Below, in pieces: positions 8,393 to 19,109 of a DNA stretch of 64,000 nucleotides. The DNA is from Conservatibacter flavescens. Lineage in GTDB: Bacteria; Pseudomonadota; Gammaproteobacteria; Enterobacterales; Pasteurellaceae. The stretch is taken from contig NZ_PHHA01000018.1 of assembly GCF_002795425.1 (NCBI RefSeq), positions 1 through 64,000 of the forward strand, read 5' to 3'. The notes under the pieces are model-generated. The model had not been told where the DNA came from. It was given only the letters and a program-made list of their open reading frames with translations, and did no database searches. Numbering within the stretch: position 1 is the stretch's first letter; each line of letters begins with the position of its first letter. The position numbers were made by a program, and so were the translations under genes.

Positions 8393-8416
8393 TTGTTGGG
8401 CAATATTGCCCAACAA
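8393..8416 (+). other. aceF-lpd intercistronic palindrome
   Basis: This is a perfect 24-bp palindrome (ttgttgggcaat and its reverse complement) just after aceF. It could fold as a strong hairpin with a short loop and reduce read-through into lpd or stabilise the aceEF message. No long T-run follows. Confidence 0.5.
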
Positions 8417-8477
8417 TTATTCGCAATATTCAGTAAAAGTGCGGTAGAAAATTGCAAAATTTTTACGAGGAAAGAAA

Positions 8478-9902
8478 ATGAGCAAAGAAATTAAAACTCA
8501 AGTTGTTGTTTTAGGGGCTGGTCCGGCAGGTTATTCAGCCGCATTCCGTTGCGCAGATTTAGGTTTAGACACAGTCATTGTTGAACGCTATTCGACCTTA
8601 GGTGGTGTTTGTTTAAATGTAGGTTGTATCCCATCTAAAGCGTTATTGCATGTGGCTAAGGTTATTGAAGAAGCAAGATCTTTAGCGCATCACGGTATTG
8701 TATTTGGTGAGCCAACAACCGATATTAATAAAATTCGTGGGTGGAAAGAAAAAGTTATTGGTCAATTGACTGGTGGTTTAGCTGGAATGGCTAAACAGCG
8801 TAAAGTGCAAGTTGTTAATGGCTACGGAAAATTCACCGGTCCAAATTCCCTTGTTGTGGCAGGAGAAGATGGCGAAACAGTTATTAAATTTGATAACGCG
8901 ATTATTGCAGCGGGTTCACGTCCTATTCAGCTACCATTCATTCCACATGAAGACCCTCGTATTTGGGATTCGACAGATGCACTTGCATTACGTGAAGTTC
9001 CAAAAAATCTATTGATTATGGGGGGCGGAATTATCGGTCTTGAAATGGGAACCGTATATCACGCTTTAGGCTCAAAAGTCGATGTTGTCGAGATGTTTGA
9101 TCAGGTTATTCCGGCGGCAGACAAAGATATTGTTGCAATTTATACTAAACGCATTCAAGATAAATTTAGTTTATTGTTAGAAACCAAAGTTACTGCGGTT
9201 GAAGCAAAAGAAGATGGTATTCACGTATCAATGGAAGGCAAGGCTGCAACAGAAACACGTCGTTATGATGCGGTATTAGTTGCTATTGGCCGTACACCAA
9301 ATGGTAAATTAATTGATGCTAATGCTGCGGGTGTAGAAGTAGATGAGCGTGGGTTTATTCGCACAGATAAACAAATGCGCACAAATGTGCCACATATTTT
9401 TGCAATTGGTGATATTGTCGGACAACCGATGCTTGCACATAAAGGCGTTCATGAAGGTCATGTAGCAGCTGAAGTGATTGCAGGCATGAAGCATTATTTT
9501 GATCCAAAAGTGATTCCTTCGATTGCTTATACTGAACCAGAAGTTGCTTGGGTAGGTAAAACAGAGAAAGAATGTAAAGCAGAGGGTATTAACTACGAAG
9601 TGGCTAAGTTCCCTTGGGCGGCATCAGGTCGAGCAATTGCTTCTGACTGTGCAGATGGTATGACGAAATTAATCTTCGATAAAGATACGCATCGTGTTAT
9701 TGGTGGCGCAATTGTCGGGACTAATGGTGGCGAATTATTAGGCGAAATCGGCCTTGCTATTGAAATGGGTTGTGATGCAGAAGATTTAGCGCTCACTATC
9801 CATGCTCACCCAACCTTACATGAGTCAGTTGGTTTAGCCGCTGAAGTATTTGAAGGTTCAATTACGGATTTACCGAATCCAAAAGCGAAAAAGAAAAAAT
9901 AA
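8478..9902 (+). CDS. lpdA: Dihydrolipoyl dehydrogenase (E3)
   Basis: This FAD-dependent oxidoreductase reoxidises the dihydrolipoyl groups of E2 with NAD+; it normally also serves other 2-oxoacid dehydrogenases. The 474 residues equal the E. coli length. Visible motifs are the FAD-binding GAGPAGYSAA near 13-22, the redox-active pair in GGVCLNVGCIPSK (Cys45, Cys50), an NAD-binding GGGIIGLEMG, and the catalytic HAHPTLHE near the C-terminus (His444, Glu449). It lies 92 bp after aceF with an intervening palindrome and one USS. The tail is very Lys-rich. Confidence 0.97.
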   Translation: MSKEIKTQVVVLGAGPAGYSAAFRCADLGLDTVIVERYSTLGGVCLNVGCIPSKALLHVAKVIEEARSLAHHGIVFGEPTTDINKIRGWKEKVIGQLTGGLAGMAKQRKVQVVNGYGKFTGPNSLVVAGEDGETVIKFDNAIIAAGSRPIQLPFIPHEDPRIWDSTDALALREVPKNLLIMGGGIIGLEMGTVYHALGSKVDVVEMFDQVIPAADKDIVAIYTKRIQDKFSLLLETKVTAVEAKEDGIHVSMEGKAATETRRYDAVLVAIGRTPNGKLIDANAAGVEVDERGFIRTDKQMRTNVPHIFAIGDIVGQPMLAHKGVHEGHVAAEVIAGMKHYFDPKVIPSIAYTEPEVAWVGKTEKECKAEGINYEVAKFPWAASGRAIASDCADGMTKLIFDKDTHRVIGGAIVGTNGGELLGEIGLAIEMGCDAEDLALTIHAHPTLHESVGLAAEVFEGSITDLPNPKAKKKK

Positions 9903-9917
9903 TGTTTGAATGACAGC

Positions 9918-9950
9918 AAGGCATCTCTTATGGGATGCCTTTATTTTTTT
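9918..9950 (+). terminator. Terminator after lpdA
   Basis: Stem aaggcatc/gatgcctt with an 8-nt loop is followed by ttattttttt. A classic Rho-independent terminator of the aceE-aceF-lpd operon. Confidence 0.9.
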
Positions 9951-10027
9951 ATGGGAATTAAGGAAAAATAAAAATAGGTTTTCCCTTAAAACCTGAGTAT
10001 AATAGTTGAGTTTTATCTCTATTGGCG

Positions 10028-10078
10028 TGCGGCTATCAAAAATGTTTTGAACAATGCAGAATATTTTTGCTAGTCGCA
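10028..10078 (+). promoter_or_regulatory. Long hairpin in the pnp leader
   Basis: The arms tgcggctatcaaaaat (10028-10043) and atttttgctagtcgca (10063-10078) pair over ~16 positions with few mismatches, upstream of the pnp start. A TATAAT -10 box lies just before it at 9998-10003. In E. coli the pnp leader folds into a long stem cut by RNase III, through which PNPase represses itself; a similar role here is inference from position and shape. Confidence 0.5.
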
Positions 10079-10154
10079 ATTAGAATAAAACAATAGTTAG
10101 TTATGTTCTTAGGAACGAGTGAATATTTTTATTAATTTATAAAAAGGAAACATT

Positions 10155-12290
10155 GTGACTCCAATTGTGAAACAATTTAAGTATGGTCAGCATACTGTAA
10201 CTTTAGAAACGGGTGCAATTGCACGTCAAGCAACAGCTGCGGTAATGGCAAGTATGGACGACACGACAGTTTTTGTGACAGTCGTGGCGAAAAAAGAGGT
10301 AAAAGAAGGGCAGGATTTCTTCCCGTTAACCGTTAATTACCAAGAAAGAACTTATGCGGCAGGCCGTATTCCTGGCGGATTTTTTAAACGTGAAGGTCGT
10401 CCTTCAGAAGGCGAAACATTAATTGCGCGTTTAATTGATCGTCCAATTCGCCCATTGTTTCCAGAAGGATTTTATAATGAAATTCAAATTGTCGCGACTG
10501 TGGTTTCTGTAAACCCACAAATTAGTCCAGATTTAGTGGCTATGATTGGTGCTTCGGCGGCGCTTTCTCTTTCAGGTGTTCCATTTAATGGGCCTATTGG
10601 TGCTGCTCGTGTCGGTTTTATTGATGATCAATTTGTCTTAAATCCAACAATGGCAGAGCAGAAGATTAGCCGTTTAGATCTTGTTGTAGCAGGTACTGAT
10701 AAGGCCGTATTAATGGTTGAGTCAGAAGCAGATGTGTTAACTGAAGAACAAATGCTTGCTGCTGTGGTGTTTGGTCATGAGCAGCAACAAGTGGTGGTGA
10801 ACGCGATTAAAGAATTTGCTGCAGAAGCAGGTAAGCCGCGTTGGGATTGGGTTGCCCCTGAACCAAATACAACATTAATTGATAAAATCAAAGCCTTAGC
10901 GGAAACCCGTTTGGGGGAAGCTTATCGCATTACTGAAAAACAGGTACGCTATGAGCAAATTGATGCGATTAAGGCTGATGTGATTGCACAATTGACTGCG
11001 GAAGATGAAACCGTGAGTGAAGCTTCAATTATTGATATTATTACTTCATTAGAAAGTGCGGTCGTACGTGGCAGAATTTTAGCGGGTGAACCGCGTATTG
11101 ATGGCAGAACAGTGGATACTGTACGAGCTTTAGATATTTGCACTGGTGTACTTCCACGTACTCACGGTTCAGCGATTTTTACGCGTGGTGAAACCCAAGC
11201 ACTTGCAGTAGCCACTTTAGGAACTGAACGTGATGCGCAAATTATTGATGAGTTAACCGGAGAGCGCGCAGATCATTTCCTATTCCATTATAATTTCCCT
11301 CCATATTCAGTAGGAGAAACTGGCATGATCGGTTCTCCAAAGCGTCGTGAAATTGGACATGGTCGTTTAGCAAAACGCGGGGTGGCTGCAGTGATGCCAA
11401 CCTTAGCAGAATTTCCATATACTGTACGTGTTGTTTCTGAAATTACCGAATCAAACGGTTCTTCTTCTATGGCCTCTGTGTGTGGCGCTTCACTTGCCTT
11501 AATGGACGCTGGTGTGCCAATTAAATCTGCAGTAGCAGGTATCGCGATGGGACTAGTGAAAGAAGACGATAAATTTGTGGTATTGTCTGATATTCTTGGC
11601 GATGAAGATCACTTAGGTGATATGGATTTCAAAGTTGCGGGTACGCGTACGGGTGTCACTGCACTTCAGATGGATATTAAAATCGAAGGCATTACAGCAG
11701 AGATTATGCAAATTGCATTAAACCAAGCTAAATCAGCACGTTTACATATCTTAGGTGTGATGGAGCAAGCTATTTCTGCGCCACGTGCAGAGATTTCAGA
11801 TTTTGCACCACGTATTCATACTATGAAGATTGATCCGAAGAAAATTAAGGATGTTATCGGTAAAGGTGGCGCGGTAATCCGTGCATTAACTGAAGAAACC
11901 GGCACATCAATTGATATTGAAGATGATGGTACAGTGAAAATCGCTGCTGTAGATAACAATGCGGCAAAAGCTGTGATGACACGTATTGAAGATATTGTTG
12001 CAGAAGTAGAAGCGGGTGCCATTTATCAAGGTAAAGTCACACGTATTGCAGATTTCGGCGCATTTGTGGCTATTGTTGGTGGCAAAGAAGGCTTGGTTCA
12101 TATCTCTCAGATTGCAGAAGAGCGTGTTGAAAAAGTGACTGATTATCTACAAGTGGGTCAAGAAGTGACAGTAAAAGTGGTGGAAATTGATCGTCAAGGT
12201 CGTATTCGTTTAACCATGAAAGAACTGGCGGCGAAAGAGACTTCTGAAACGGAAACAGCAGCTGACGTTGTTGTGGAAGAACAAGAATAA
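10155..12290 (+). CDS. pnp: Polyribonucleotide nucleotidyltransferase (PNPase)
   Basis: PNPase degrades RNA 3' to 5' by phosphorolysis and is part of the degradosome. The 711 residues match the family: two RNase PH domains (about 1-230 and 310-545), the second with [19 protein letters not shown]; then a KH domain (about 555-610, [14 protein letters not shown]) and an S1 domain (about 620-690, [13 protein letters not shown]). The start is GTG (or TTG one base earlier) behind AAAAAGGAAA. Unlike in E. coli, rpsO is not upstream. nlpI and deaD follow as in other gamma-proteobacteria. A USS lies inside the gene at 11054. Confidence 0.97.
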   Translation: MTPIVKQFKYGQHTVTLETGAIARQATAAVMASMDDTTVFVTVVAKKEVKEGQDFFPLTVNYQERTYAAGRIPGGFFKREGRPSEGETLIARLIDRPIRPLFPEGFYNEIQIVATVVSVNPQISPDLVAMIGASAALSLSGVPFNGPIGAARVGFIDDQFVLNPTMAEQKISRLDLVVAGTDKAVLMVESEADVLTEEQMLAAVVFGHEQQQVVVNAIKEFAAEAGKPRWDWVAPEPNTTLIDKIKALAETRLGEAYRITEKQVRYEQIDAIKADVIAQLTAEDETVSEASIIDIITSLESAVVRGRILAGEPRIDGRTVDTVRALDICTGVLPRTHGSAIFTRGETQALAVATLGTERDAQIIDELTGERADHFLFHYNFPPYSVGETGMIGSPKRREIGHGRLAKRGVAAVMPTLAEFPYTVRVVSEITESNGSSSMASVCGASLALMDAGVPIKSAVAGIAMGLVKEDDKFVVLSDILGDEDHLGDMDFKVAGTRTGVTALQMDIKIEGITAEIMQIALNQAKSARLHILGVMEQAISAPRAEISDFAPRIHTMKIDPKKIKDVIGKGGAVIRALTEETGTSIDIEDDGTVKIAAVDNNAAKAVMTRIEDIVAEVEAGAIYQGKVTRIADFGAFVAIVGGKEGLVHISQIAEERVEKVTDYLQVGQEVTVKVVEIDRQGRIRLTMKELAAKETSETETAADVVVEEQE

Positions 12291-12300
12291 TCTGTGTAAT

Positions 12301-12338
12301 TCGTCCATAGTATCTGATATACTAGAGACTATGGACGA
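12301..12338 (+). other. pnp-nlpI intercistronic stem-loop
   Basis: A perfect 11-bp stem (tcgtccatagt/actatggacga) with a 16-nt loop lies between pnp and nlpI, without a T-run. It is probably a processing or 3'-stabilising structure of the pnp message. Confidence 0.55.
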
Positions 12339-12387
12339 TAAAATCCTATCTATTAATAATATCATGCTTCGTTAAGGCTTATCAGAG

Positions 12388-13311
12388 ATGGCACAGCTCA
12401 CTAAGTTATTCAACTTTGTGGTTCTCTTACCAAGTTTTATCATTATTCTATTGTTATCTGGCTGTGTAAACAGTTCCAGTAGAGAATTAGTATCAGAAAA
12501 TAATTTAATGCTAGCCGAGCAGCAGCCAAATTCTCATTTTGATCAAGAAGTGATGATAGTGCGTATTAGCCAAATATTATTGGTAGGACAATTAAGTAAA
12601 GAAGAGCGTGCAGGATTGCATTTTGAGCGAGGAGTCTTATACGATAGTTTGGGACTCTGGGCGCTAGCTCGTTATGACTTTACTCATGCCTTAGCTCTAC
12701 AGCCTAAAATGGCAGCGGTTTATAACTATCTTGGTTTATATTTATTACTTGATGAAGATTATGAAGGGGCATTAGAAGCTTTTAATGCGGTTTTTGAACT
12801 GGACCCAAGTTATGAATATACCCACCTAAACCGTGGATTAAATTTTTATTATACAAAACGATATAACTTAGCTCAGCAAGATTTGGAAACTTTTTTCCAA
12901 CAAGATCAAACAGATCCTTATCGAGCGTTATGGTTATATTTAAATGAAATTGAATTTAAACCGAATGAGGCAAAACAAAACCTAGCGAAACGAGCTAAAG
13001 GGCTTTCTCGCGAATATTGGGGTTCCCAAATTGTTGAATACTATTTGGGTAATCTTTCGTTAGCACAGTTAAAACAAAGCATGGAGAAAATTGAAAAAGA
13101 GTCTCCAGCAAATTATCCTGAAATTCTAACGGAAACTTATTTTTATCTAGCAAAACAAAAACTCAATACAGGCCATATTGACGAGGCAAAGACGCTATTT
13201 AAGCTTGCAATGGCAAATCGGGTATATAACTTTGTTGAGTATCGTTTTGCGCTGTTTGAATTATCTCGTTTAAGAGATATATCGACAGAACAGGCTGTTG
13301 TTCAACAATAA
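12388..13311 (+). CDS. nlpI: Lipoprotein NlpI (TPR protein)
   Basis: NlpI is an outer-membrane lipoprotein that scaffolds peptidoglycan hydrolases and the protease Prc in enterobacteria. This 307-residue protein has a lipoprotein signal with lipobox LLSGC (Cys26) and tetratricopeptide repeats in about 65-170 (ALARYDFTHALALQP, YNYLGLYLLLDEDYEGALEAF). It is slightly longer than E. coli NlpI (294). The pnp-nlpI-deaD order supports the identification. Confidence 0.92.
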   Translation: MAQLTKLFNFVVLLPSFIIILLLSGCVNSSSRELVSENNLMLAEQQPNSHFDQEVMIVRISQILLVGQLSKEERAGLHFERGVLYDSLGLWALARYDFTHALALQPKMAAVYNYLGLYLLLDEDYEGALEAFNAVFELDPSYEYTHLNRGLNFYYTKRYNLAQQDLETFFQQDQTDPYRALWLYLNEIEFKPNEAKQNLAKRAKGLSREYWGSQIVEYYLGNLSLAQLKQSMEKIEKESPANYPEILTETYFYLAKQKLNTGHIDEAKTLFKLAMANRVYNFVEYRFALFELSRLRDISTEQAVVQQ

Positions 13312-13377
13312 CAACGTTTTTTTATACCTGAATTGAGGTGTATTGAGCACTTCTTTTCTCATTTTCGAGTATTTTAC

Positions 13378-15201
13378 ATGACTGACAAAAAAATCACTTT
13401 TGGTGAATTAGGCTTGCCTGAATTCATTCTTTCTGCTGTTTCAGATTTAGGTTTTGAAACACCTTCACCCATTCAACAAGCTTGCATTCCACATTTATTA
13501 AATGGGCAAGATGTTTTAGGAATGGCTCAGACGGGAAGCGGAAAAACAGCCGCTTTCTCTTTGCCATTATTGGCGCAAATTAATCCTGACGAACGTTATC
13601 CACAGATGCTAGTAATGGCGCCTACTCGTGAGTTAGCAATTCAAGTTGCGGATGCCTGTGAACACTTTTCTAAAAATGCTAAAGGTATTCACATTGTGAC
13701 CCTTTACGGTGGTCAACGTTATGATATTCAATTGCGTGCGTTGAAACAGGGCGCGCAAGTTATTGTAGGTACGCCTGGACGTATTTTAGATCATATTCGT
13801 CGTGGTACATTGGATTTATCAGAGTTGCGCTTTATTGTATTAGATGAAGCCGATGAAATGTTGCGCATGGGATTTATTGATGACGTTGAAACGGTCATGG
13901 CTGAATTACCAGAACAACATCAAACAGCCTTATTTTCTGCAACTATGCCAGAACCTATTCGTCGTATTACCAAGCGTTTTATGCAGAATCCACAAGAAGT
14001 GAAAATTCAAGCCACTCAGCGTACTGCGCCTGATATCACTCAAAGTTATTGGAAAGTAGAGGGATTTCGTAAAAATGAAGCTTTGCTACGTTTCTTAGAA
14101 GTGGAAGATTTTGATGCCGCTATTATTTTCACGCGTACCAAAACAGGTACATTAGATGTCACGGAATTATTAGATAAAAATGGTTTCCGTAGCGCCGCAT
14201 TAAATGGTGATATGACCCAACAATTACGTGAACAAACCCTAGAACGCTTACGTAGTGGTAGTTTAGATATTGTTGTTGCAACCGATGTCGCGGCACGTGG
14301 AATTGATATTGAGCGTATTAGTTTAGTGGTGAATTACGATATTCCACTTGATGCAGAGTCTTATGTTCATCGTATCGGGCGTACAGGGCGAGCAGGACGC
14401 GCAGGGCGAGCATTATTATTTGTTGAACCACGTGAGCGTCGTTTATTACGGAATATTGAACACCTAATGAAAAAACCGATTGATGAGGTTAATGTACCGA
14501 ATCATCTCGTGTTAGAGCAGTCTCGTCGCCAGAAGTTCCAAGAAAAAATTACGAAACAACTAGAACATCATGACTTAGAGTTGTACCGTAGCTTGTTAGA
14601 AGATATGTTTACTGCAGATCAATCGCAAGAAGATATTGCCGCTGCGATGATGATGTTATTGCAAGGTAAACAAAAAATGATTTTACCTCCGGATCCTATC
14701 GTTAAACCTCGTCGGGAACGTACTGAAGAACGAGGAAGACGAGACCGTAGAGAACGTGAAAACTCACGTTCAGCAGAACGTCGTGGTTATGGTAATCCGC
14801 AGCCGATGGATTTATATCGTATTGAAATTGGTCGAGCAGATGGTGTGGAAGTCCGACATATTGTGGGCGCGATTGCAAATGAAGGGGATATCAACAGTCG
14901 TTATATTGGGCATATCAAATTGTACGATGATTATTCGACCATTGAATTACCGCAAGGCATGCCAAAAGAATTACTACAGATGTTTGGTAAAACTCGCGTA
15001 TTAAATAAACCAATGCAAATGTCCTTTGTTAGCGATGTGCGTAGCCATAGTGGTGCTGAACGCAATGAGCGTCGAGGCGGAAAAGGAGAGCGTGGTGAGC
15101 GCAAATTTAATGATAAAAAGCACCGCACTTTTAATGAGCGTGGTTTTAACGAACGTCCAAGAGGCGAGCGTAAAGGCAGTCGTTCTCGTGGAAGAGGATA
15201 A
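13378..15201 (+). CDS. deaD: ATP-dependent RNA helicase DeaD/CsdA
   Basis: A DEAD-box helicase that unwinds RNA in ribosome assembly and mRNA decay, especially in the cold. I place the start at ATG 13378 ([15 protein letters not shown]) rather than the longer frame opening at 13333, giving 607 residues, close to E. coli DeaD (629). Motifs: AQTGSGKT (50-57), PTREL, DEAD (156-159), SAT, and [12 protein letters not shown] DbpA-like RNA-binding domain follows at about 475-550, then an Arg/Gly-rich tail. One USS overlaps the tail. The gene follows nlpI by 66 bp. Confidence 0.95.
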   Translation: MTDKKITFGELGLPEFILSAVSDLGFETPSPIQQACIPHLLNGQDVLGMAQTGSGKTAAFSLPLLAQINPDERYPQMLVMAPTRELAIQVADACEHFSKNAKGIHIVTLYGGQRYDIQLRALKQGAQVIVGTPGRILDHIRRGTLDLSELRFIVLDEADEMLRMGFIDDVETVMAELPEQHQTALFSATMPEPIRRITKRFMQNPQEVKIQATQRTAPDITQSYWKVEGFRKNEALLRFLEVEDFDAAIIFTRTKTGTLDVTELLDKNGFRSAALNGDMTQQLREQTLERLRSGSLDIVVATDVAARGIDIERISLVVNYDIPLDAESYVHRIGRTGRAGRAGRALLFVEPRERRLLRNIEHLMKKPIDEVNVPNHLVLEQSRRQKFQEKITKQLEHHDLELYRSLLEDMFTADQSQEDIAAAMMMLLQGKQKMILPPDPIVKPRRERTEERGRRDRRERENSRSAERRGYGNPQPMDLYRIEIGRADGVEVRHIVGAIANEGDINSRYIGHIKLYDDYSTIELPQGMPKELLQMFGKTRVLNKPMQMSFVSDVRSHSGAERNERRGGKGERGERKFNDKKHRTFNERGFNERPRGERKGSRSRGRG

Positions 15202-15224
15202 TTTTCTGCTAAATTGATAAGTAT

Positions 15225-15250
15225 ACGGGTGAGCTTAGCTTGCCCGTTTT
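15225..15250 (+). terminator. Terminator after deaD
   Basis: The stem acgggtgagc/gcttgcccgt (one or two imperfect pairs) is followed by tttatt. Likely terminator of the pnp-nlpI-deaD transcript. Confidence 0.7.
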
Positions 15251-15277
15251 ATTGCCTAACTATCCAAGGGAGACAAA

Positions 15278-15772
15278 GTGCGGTCAGATTTAGATGAAAA
15301 ATTTATGCGCTATGCTCTTATGCTCGCAGATAAAGCTGAGCAAGCGGGAGAGATCCCCGTCGGAGCTGTTTTAGTGAATGAGCAAGGGGAAATTCTTGGG
15401 GAAGGGTGGAATTTATCCATTTCGCATTCTGACCCTACTGCGCATGCTGAAATTATCGCCCTACGTGCAGCGGCCAAACAGTTGCAAAATTATCGCTTAC
15501 TTAATACAACCTTATATGTGACGTTGGAACCTTGCACTATGTGTGCTGGTGCGATTTTACATAGCCGCGTGAAACGTTTAGTTTTTGGTGCTTTTGATTA
15601 TAAAACGGGAGCTGTAGGATCGCGTTTTCACTTTTTTGAAGACTACAAAATGAATCATGCTATAGCAATTAGTAGTGGCGTGTTGTCAGAAGAGTGCGGT
15701 CAAAAACTGAGTACTTTTTTTCAAAAACGTCGTGAACAGAAGAAGCGAGCAAAACAACAGCTTGAAAGTTGA
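15278..15772 (+). CDS. tadA: tRNA-specific adenosine deaminase TadA
   Basis: TadA converts the wobble adenosine of tRNA-Arg(ACG) to inosine. The 164-residue protein carries the zinc site of the cytidine-deaminase fold: AHAEI (His56, catalytic Glu58) and PCTMC (Cys86, Cys89). The start is GTG at 15278, five bases after GGGAG, and this GTG is part of a USS (15276-15284), so the uptake signal supplies the start codon. An internal ATG at 15305 would remove part of the first helix and looks less likely. Confidence 0.94.
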   Translation: MRSDLDEKFMRYALMLADKAEQAGEIPVGAVLVNEQGEILGEGWNLSISHSDPTAHAEIIALRAAAKQLQNYRLLNTTLYVTLEPCTMCAGAILHSRVKRLVFGAFDYKTGAVGSRFHFFEDYKMNHAIAISSGVLSEECGQKLSTFFQKRREQKKRAKQQLES

Positions 15773-15809
15773 AATGGGCAAATTAATCAATTTAATCTGC
15801 CCATTTTTT
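15772..15809. terminator. Bidirectional terminator between tadA and pflA
   Basis: Stem aaatgggca/tgcccattt with an A/T-rich loop is followed by a T-run on the plus strand and by an A/T-rich tail on the other. It lies between convergent genes and can serve both. Confidence 0.8.
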
Positions 15810-15810
15810 G

Positions 15811-16551
15811 TTAGTATTTCACTGAATGCCCATAACTTTCCAAAATGGATTTAATATGTTCAAGGGAATCTTTGGTGGGTGGATTCACATCTTCTAGTTC
15901 ATATTCTTGACCAAGTGCTTCCCATTTATGTGCACCTAATCGGTGATAAGGTAATAATTCTACTTTCTCTATATTTGTCATACCTTCAATAAATTGGCCT
16001 AGACGATGTACTGAATCATCATCATCTGTCCAGCCAGGCACAACGACATAACGGATCCATGTAGGCTGATTACGTTTTTGTAGGTATTTAGCAAATTCTA
16101 GGGTACGTTTGTTGGGCACACCGATGAGGTTTTGGTGTATGTCATCGTTGAGTTGTTTTAGGTCCAGTAAAACAATATCAGTGACATCAAGTAATTCGTC
16201 TATTACCGCATCGTAGCGGCGCACATAGCCATTTGTGTCTAGGCAAGTATGAATGTTTTCCGCTTTACAAGCACGAAACCAATCACGCACAAACTCGGCT
16301 TGCAAAATAGCTTCACCACCTGAGGCCGTCACTCCTCCGCCTGAGGCTTTCATAAAATGACGGTAAGTGACAACTTCTTTCATTAATTCTTCAACAGTGA
16401 TTTCTTTGCCAGCATGTAGATCCCAAGTATCACGGTTATGGCAATATTTACAGCGCATTAAGCAGCCTTGCAAAAATAAGATAAATCGAATACCTGGACC
16501 ATCGACCGTACCACACGATTCAAAAGAATGGATTCTCCCCACTGCAGACAT
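15811..16551 (-). CDS. pflA: Pyruvate formate-lyase activating enzyme
   Basis: A radical SAM enzyme that installs the glycyl radical on PflB under anaerobiosis. ATG at 16551 ([20 protein letters not shown]) lies five bases after GAGG and aligns with E. coli PflA; the TTG at 16566 overlaps that ribosome-binding site. The 246 residues equal E. coli PflA. The 4Fe-4S motif is CLMRCKYC (Cys30, 34, 37), and GGEAILQ is the SAM-binding loop. It lies downstream of pflB, separated by a terminator-like hairpin, so it may have its own promoter. Confidence 0.97.
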   Translation of the reverse strand: MSAVGRIHSFESCGTVDGPGIRFILFLQGCLMRCKYCHNRDTWDLHAGKEITVEELMKEVVTYRHFMKASGGGVTASGGEAILQAEFVRDWFRACKAENIHTCLDTNGYVRRYDAVIDELLDVTDIVLLDLKQLNDDIHQNLIGVPNKRTLEFAKYLQKRNQPTWIRYVVVPGWTDDDDSVHRLGQFIEGMTNIEKVELLPYHRLGAHKWEALGQEYELEDVNPPTKDSLEHIKSILESYGHSVKY

Positions 16552-16673
16552 AATAACCTCAATCAAAAAGATGTTTAACTGAGGTTATTTTACCTGAAAA
16601 AGTCTTATGTGATAAATAGATCTTCTAATATAAAATAATCGCAGAATAACAAAATCCAATGTTTTATCTCCTT

Positions 16674-16707
16674 TAAAAAAAAACCGCCCTAAAAGAGCGG
16701 TTTATTT
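16674..16707 (-). terminator. Terminator after pflB
   Basis: On the minus strand aaaccgct pairs with gggcggtt, followed by a run of at least seven T. It lies just after the pflB stop and probably ends the focA-pflB message. Confidence 0.85.
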
Positions 16708-16725
16708 TAATAAAGTTTTGTGAAA

Positions 16726-19038
16726 TTACATACTTTGGGTAAAAGTACGGGTAATGACATCTTGTTGTTGCTCTTTAGTTAAAGAGTTAAACCGCACAGC
16801 ATAACCAGAAACACGAATCGTTAATTGAGGATATTTCTCAGGATTATTCATCGCATCTAATAGCATGTCTCGGTTCATTACATTAACATTCAAGTGCTGA
16901 CCGCCTTCGACTTCTGCCTCGTGGTGGAAATAACCATCCATTAAACCAGCAAGATTGCGTTTTTGTGCTTCGTAATCTTTACCTAACGCATTTGGTACGA
17001 TAGAGAAAGTATAAGAAATACCGTCTTTCGCATAAGCAAATGGCAATTTAGCGACCGAAGTTAATGAGGCAACCGCACCTTTTTGGTCACGACCGTGCAT
17101 AGGGTTTGCACCTGGTCCAAACGGTGCGCCCGCGCGACGGCCATCAGGTGTGTTACCTGTTTTTTTACCATAGACGACATTTGATGTAATCGTTAATACA
17201 GATTGGGTCGGTACTGCATTTCTGTAAGTCGGGTGTGTTTGCACTTTTTTCATGAAACGTTCGACTAGGTCACATGCAATTTCATCTACGCGGTTATCGT
17301 TATTACCAAATTGTGGATATTCACCTTCGATCTCAAAATCAATAGCAATATTTGAAGCAACGACATTACCATCTTTATCTTTAATATCACCACGAATCGG
17401 CTTAACTTTTGCATACTTAATCGCAGAAAGTGAATCGGCTGCGACGGAAAGCCCAGCGATACCACAAGCCATTGTGCGATATACATCGCGATCATGGAAT
17501 GCCATTAACGCGGCTTCATAAGCATATTTATCGTGCATAAAATGGATAATATTTAATGCAGTGACATATTGAGTTGCTAGCCAGTCCATAAAGCTGTCCA
17601 TGCGGGTCATCACGTCATCGAAATTTAAATACTCATCGGTGATTGGCGCAGTTTTTGGTCCAACTTGCATACCATTTTTCTCATCAACGCCCCCGTTGAT
17701 AGCGTAAAGCATGGTTTTAGCTAAGTTAGCACGCGCACCAAAGAATTGCATTTGTTTGCCCACAATCATCGGAGATACACAGCAAGCAATGGCGTAATCA
17801 TCGTTATTGAAGTCAGGGCGCATTAAATCATCATTTTCATATTGTACAGAAGAGGTATCAATGGATACTTTAGCGCAATAGCGTTTAAATGCGTCTGGCA
17901 ATTGTTCAGACCAAAGAATTGTTAAGTTTGGCTCTGGTGACGGACCCATTGTATAGAGCGTGTGCAAGAAACGGAAGCTGGTTTTTGTCACTAAAGTACG
18001 ACCATCTAACCCCATACCCGCTAAGGTTTCAGTTGCCCAAATAGGGTCTCCAGAGAACAATTGATCGTATTCAGGGGTACGTAAGAAGCGCACCATACGT
18101 AATTTCATGACTAAGTGATCGATTAATTCTTGTGCTTCTTGCTCAGTGATTTTGCCTGCTTTTAAATCGCGCTCGATATAGATATCTAAGAATGAAGATA
18201 CGCGACCAAATGACATTGCCGCACCGTTTTGTGATTTGACAGCTGCAAGATAAGCAAAATATGTCCATTGTACGGCTTCTTTAGCGTTAGTCGCTGGGCC
18301 TGAAACATCAAAACCATAACTCGCAGCCATTTCTTTAATTTTGCCTAATGCACGGTGTTGTTCCGCAATTTCTTCACGTAATTGGATTGTGGCTTGAATA
18401 TCTTCACCTGCCTCTAATTTCCCTTGTAATGAATTAAATTGACGGACTTTATCTTTCATTAAGAAATCAGCACCATAGACAGCTAAACGACGATAGTCAC
18501 CGATAATACGACCACGACCATAAGCATCAGGTAAACCAGTTAACACACCGGATTTACGGCAGCGTAAAATATCAGGAGTATAGACATCAAACACGCCTTG
18601 GTTATGGGTTTTACGATATTCAGTAAAGATTTTTTTGACTTCTGGATCTAATTGACGGCCATACACTTGACATGAACCCTCAACCATTTTAATCCCACCA
18701 AATGGCATAATCGCGCGTTTTAATGGTGCATCAGTTTGAAGGCCAACAATTTTTTCTAAATCTTTATTGATATAGCCTGGTGCATGAGAGGTAATAGTAG
18801 ATGGATTAGAGGTATCAAAATCATAAGGTTCATGAGTTTTATTTTCTACCTTGATCCCTTCCATGACCTTTTCCCACAGTGTTGAAGTAGCAGGTGTAAC
18901 TTCAGCCAGGAAAGATTCGTCACCTTCATACGGCGTGTAATTTTTCTGAATAAAATCACGTAAATTAACCTCATTTTGCCAATCACCGCCGACAAAACCA
19001 GACCATGCTTGTTGTTGCTGTTCAGTTAATTGAGTCAT
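16726..19038 (-). CDS. pflB: Formate C-acetyltransferase (pyruvate formate-lyase)
   Basis: A glycyl-radical enzyme that cleaves pyruvate with CoA to acetyl-CoA and formate, central to anaerobic glucose fermentation. At 770 residues it is slightly longer than E. coli PflB (760). The catalytic Cys pair is in AIACCVSP (Cys419, Cys420) and the radical glycine in RVSGYAVRF (Gly745), near the C-terminus. Operon order is focA-pflB-pflA on the minus strand, with a USS in the focA-pflB gap (19078). Upstream of focA lies a perfect FNR site. The encoded alternative to pyruvate dehydrogenase is in the same window. Confidence 0.98.
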   Translation of the reverse strand: MTQLTEQQQQAWSGFVGGDWQNEVNLRDFIQKNYTPYEGDESFLAEVTPATSTLWEKVMEGIKVENKTHEPYDFDTSNPSTITSHAPGYINKDLEKIVGLQTDAPLKRAIMPFGGIKMVEGSCQVYGRQLDPEVKKIFTEYRKTHNQGVFDVYTPDILRCRKSGVLTGLPDAYGRGRIIGDYRRLAVYGADFLMKDKVRQFNSLQGKLEAGEDIQATIQLREEIAEQHRALGKIKEMAASYGFDVSGPATNAKEAVQWTYFAYLAAVKSQNGAAMSFGRVSSFLDIYIERDLKAGKITEQEAQELIDHLVMKLRMVRFLRTPEYDQLFSGDPIWATETLAGMGLDGRTLVTKTSFRFLHTLYTMGPSPEPNLTILWSEQLPDAFKRYCAKVSIDTSSVQYENDDLMRPDFNNDDYAIACCVSPMIVGKQMQFFGARANLAKTMLYAINGGVDEKNGMQVGPKTAPITDEYLNFDDVMTRMDSFMDWLATQYVTALNIIHFMHDKYAYEAALMAFHDRDVYRTMACGIAGLSVAADSLSAIKYAKVKPIRGDIKDKDGNVVASNIAIDFEIEGEYPQFGNNDNRVDEIACDLVERFMKKVQTHPTYRNAVPTQSVLTITSNVVYGKKTGNTPDGRRAGAPFGPGANPMHGRDQKGAVASLTSVAKLPFAYAKDGISYTFSIVPNALGKDYEAQKRNLAGLMDGYFHHEAEVEGGQHLNVNVMNRDMLLDAMNNPEKYPQLTIRVSGYAVRFNSLTKEQQQDVITRTFTQSM

Positions 19039-19109
19039 GTTGATATATTCCTTCTATTGATAATAAAAATAGTACAAAAGTGCGGTCAAAAACCACATCT
19101 TTTTCCAAA

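Noticed and set aside
13333-13377. Longer N-terminus for DeaD
   Set aside because: The ATG at 13378 matches the family start; the extra 15 codons show no similarity and lack a better ribosome-binding site.
15683-15700. Near-USS sequences (for example gagtgcggt in tadA and aagtgcgga near 45126 and 45632)
   Set aside because: They differ from the 9-bp core by one base and were not counted as uptake signals.
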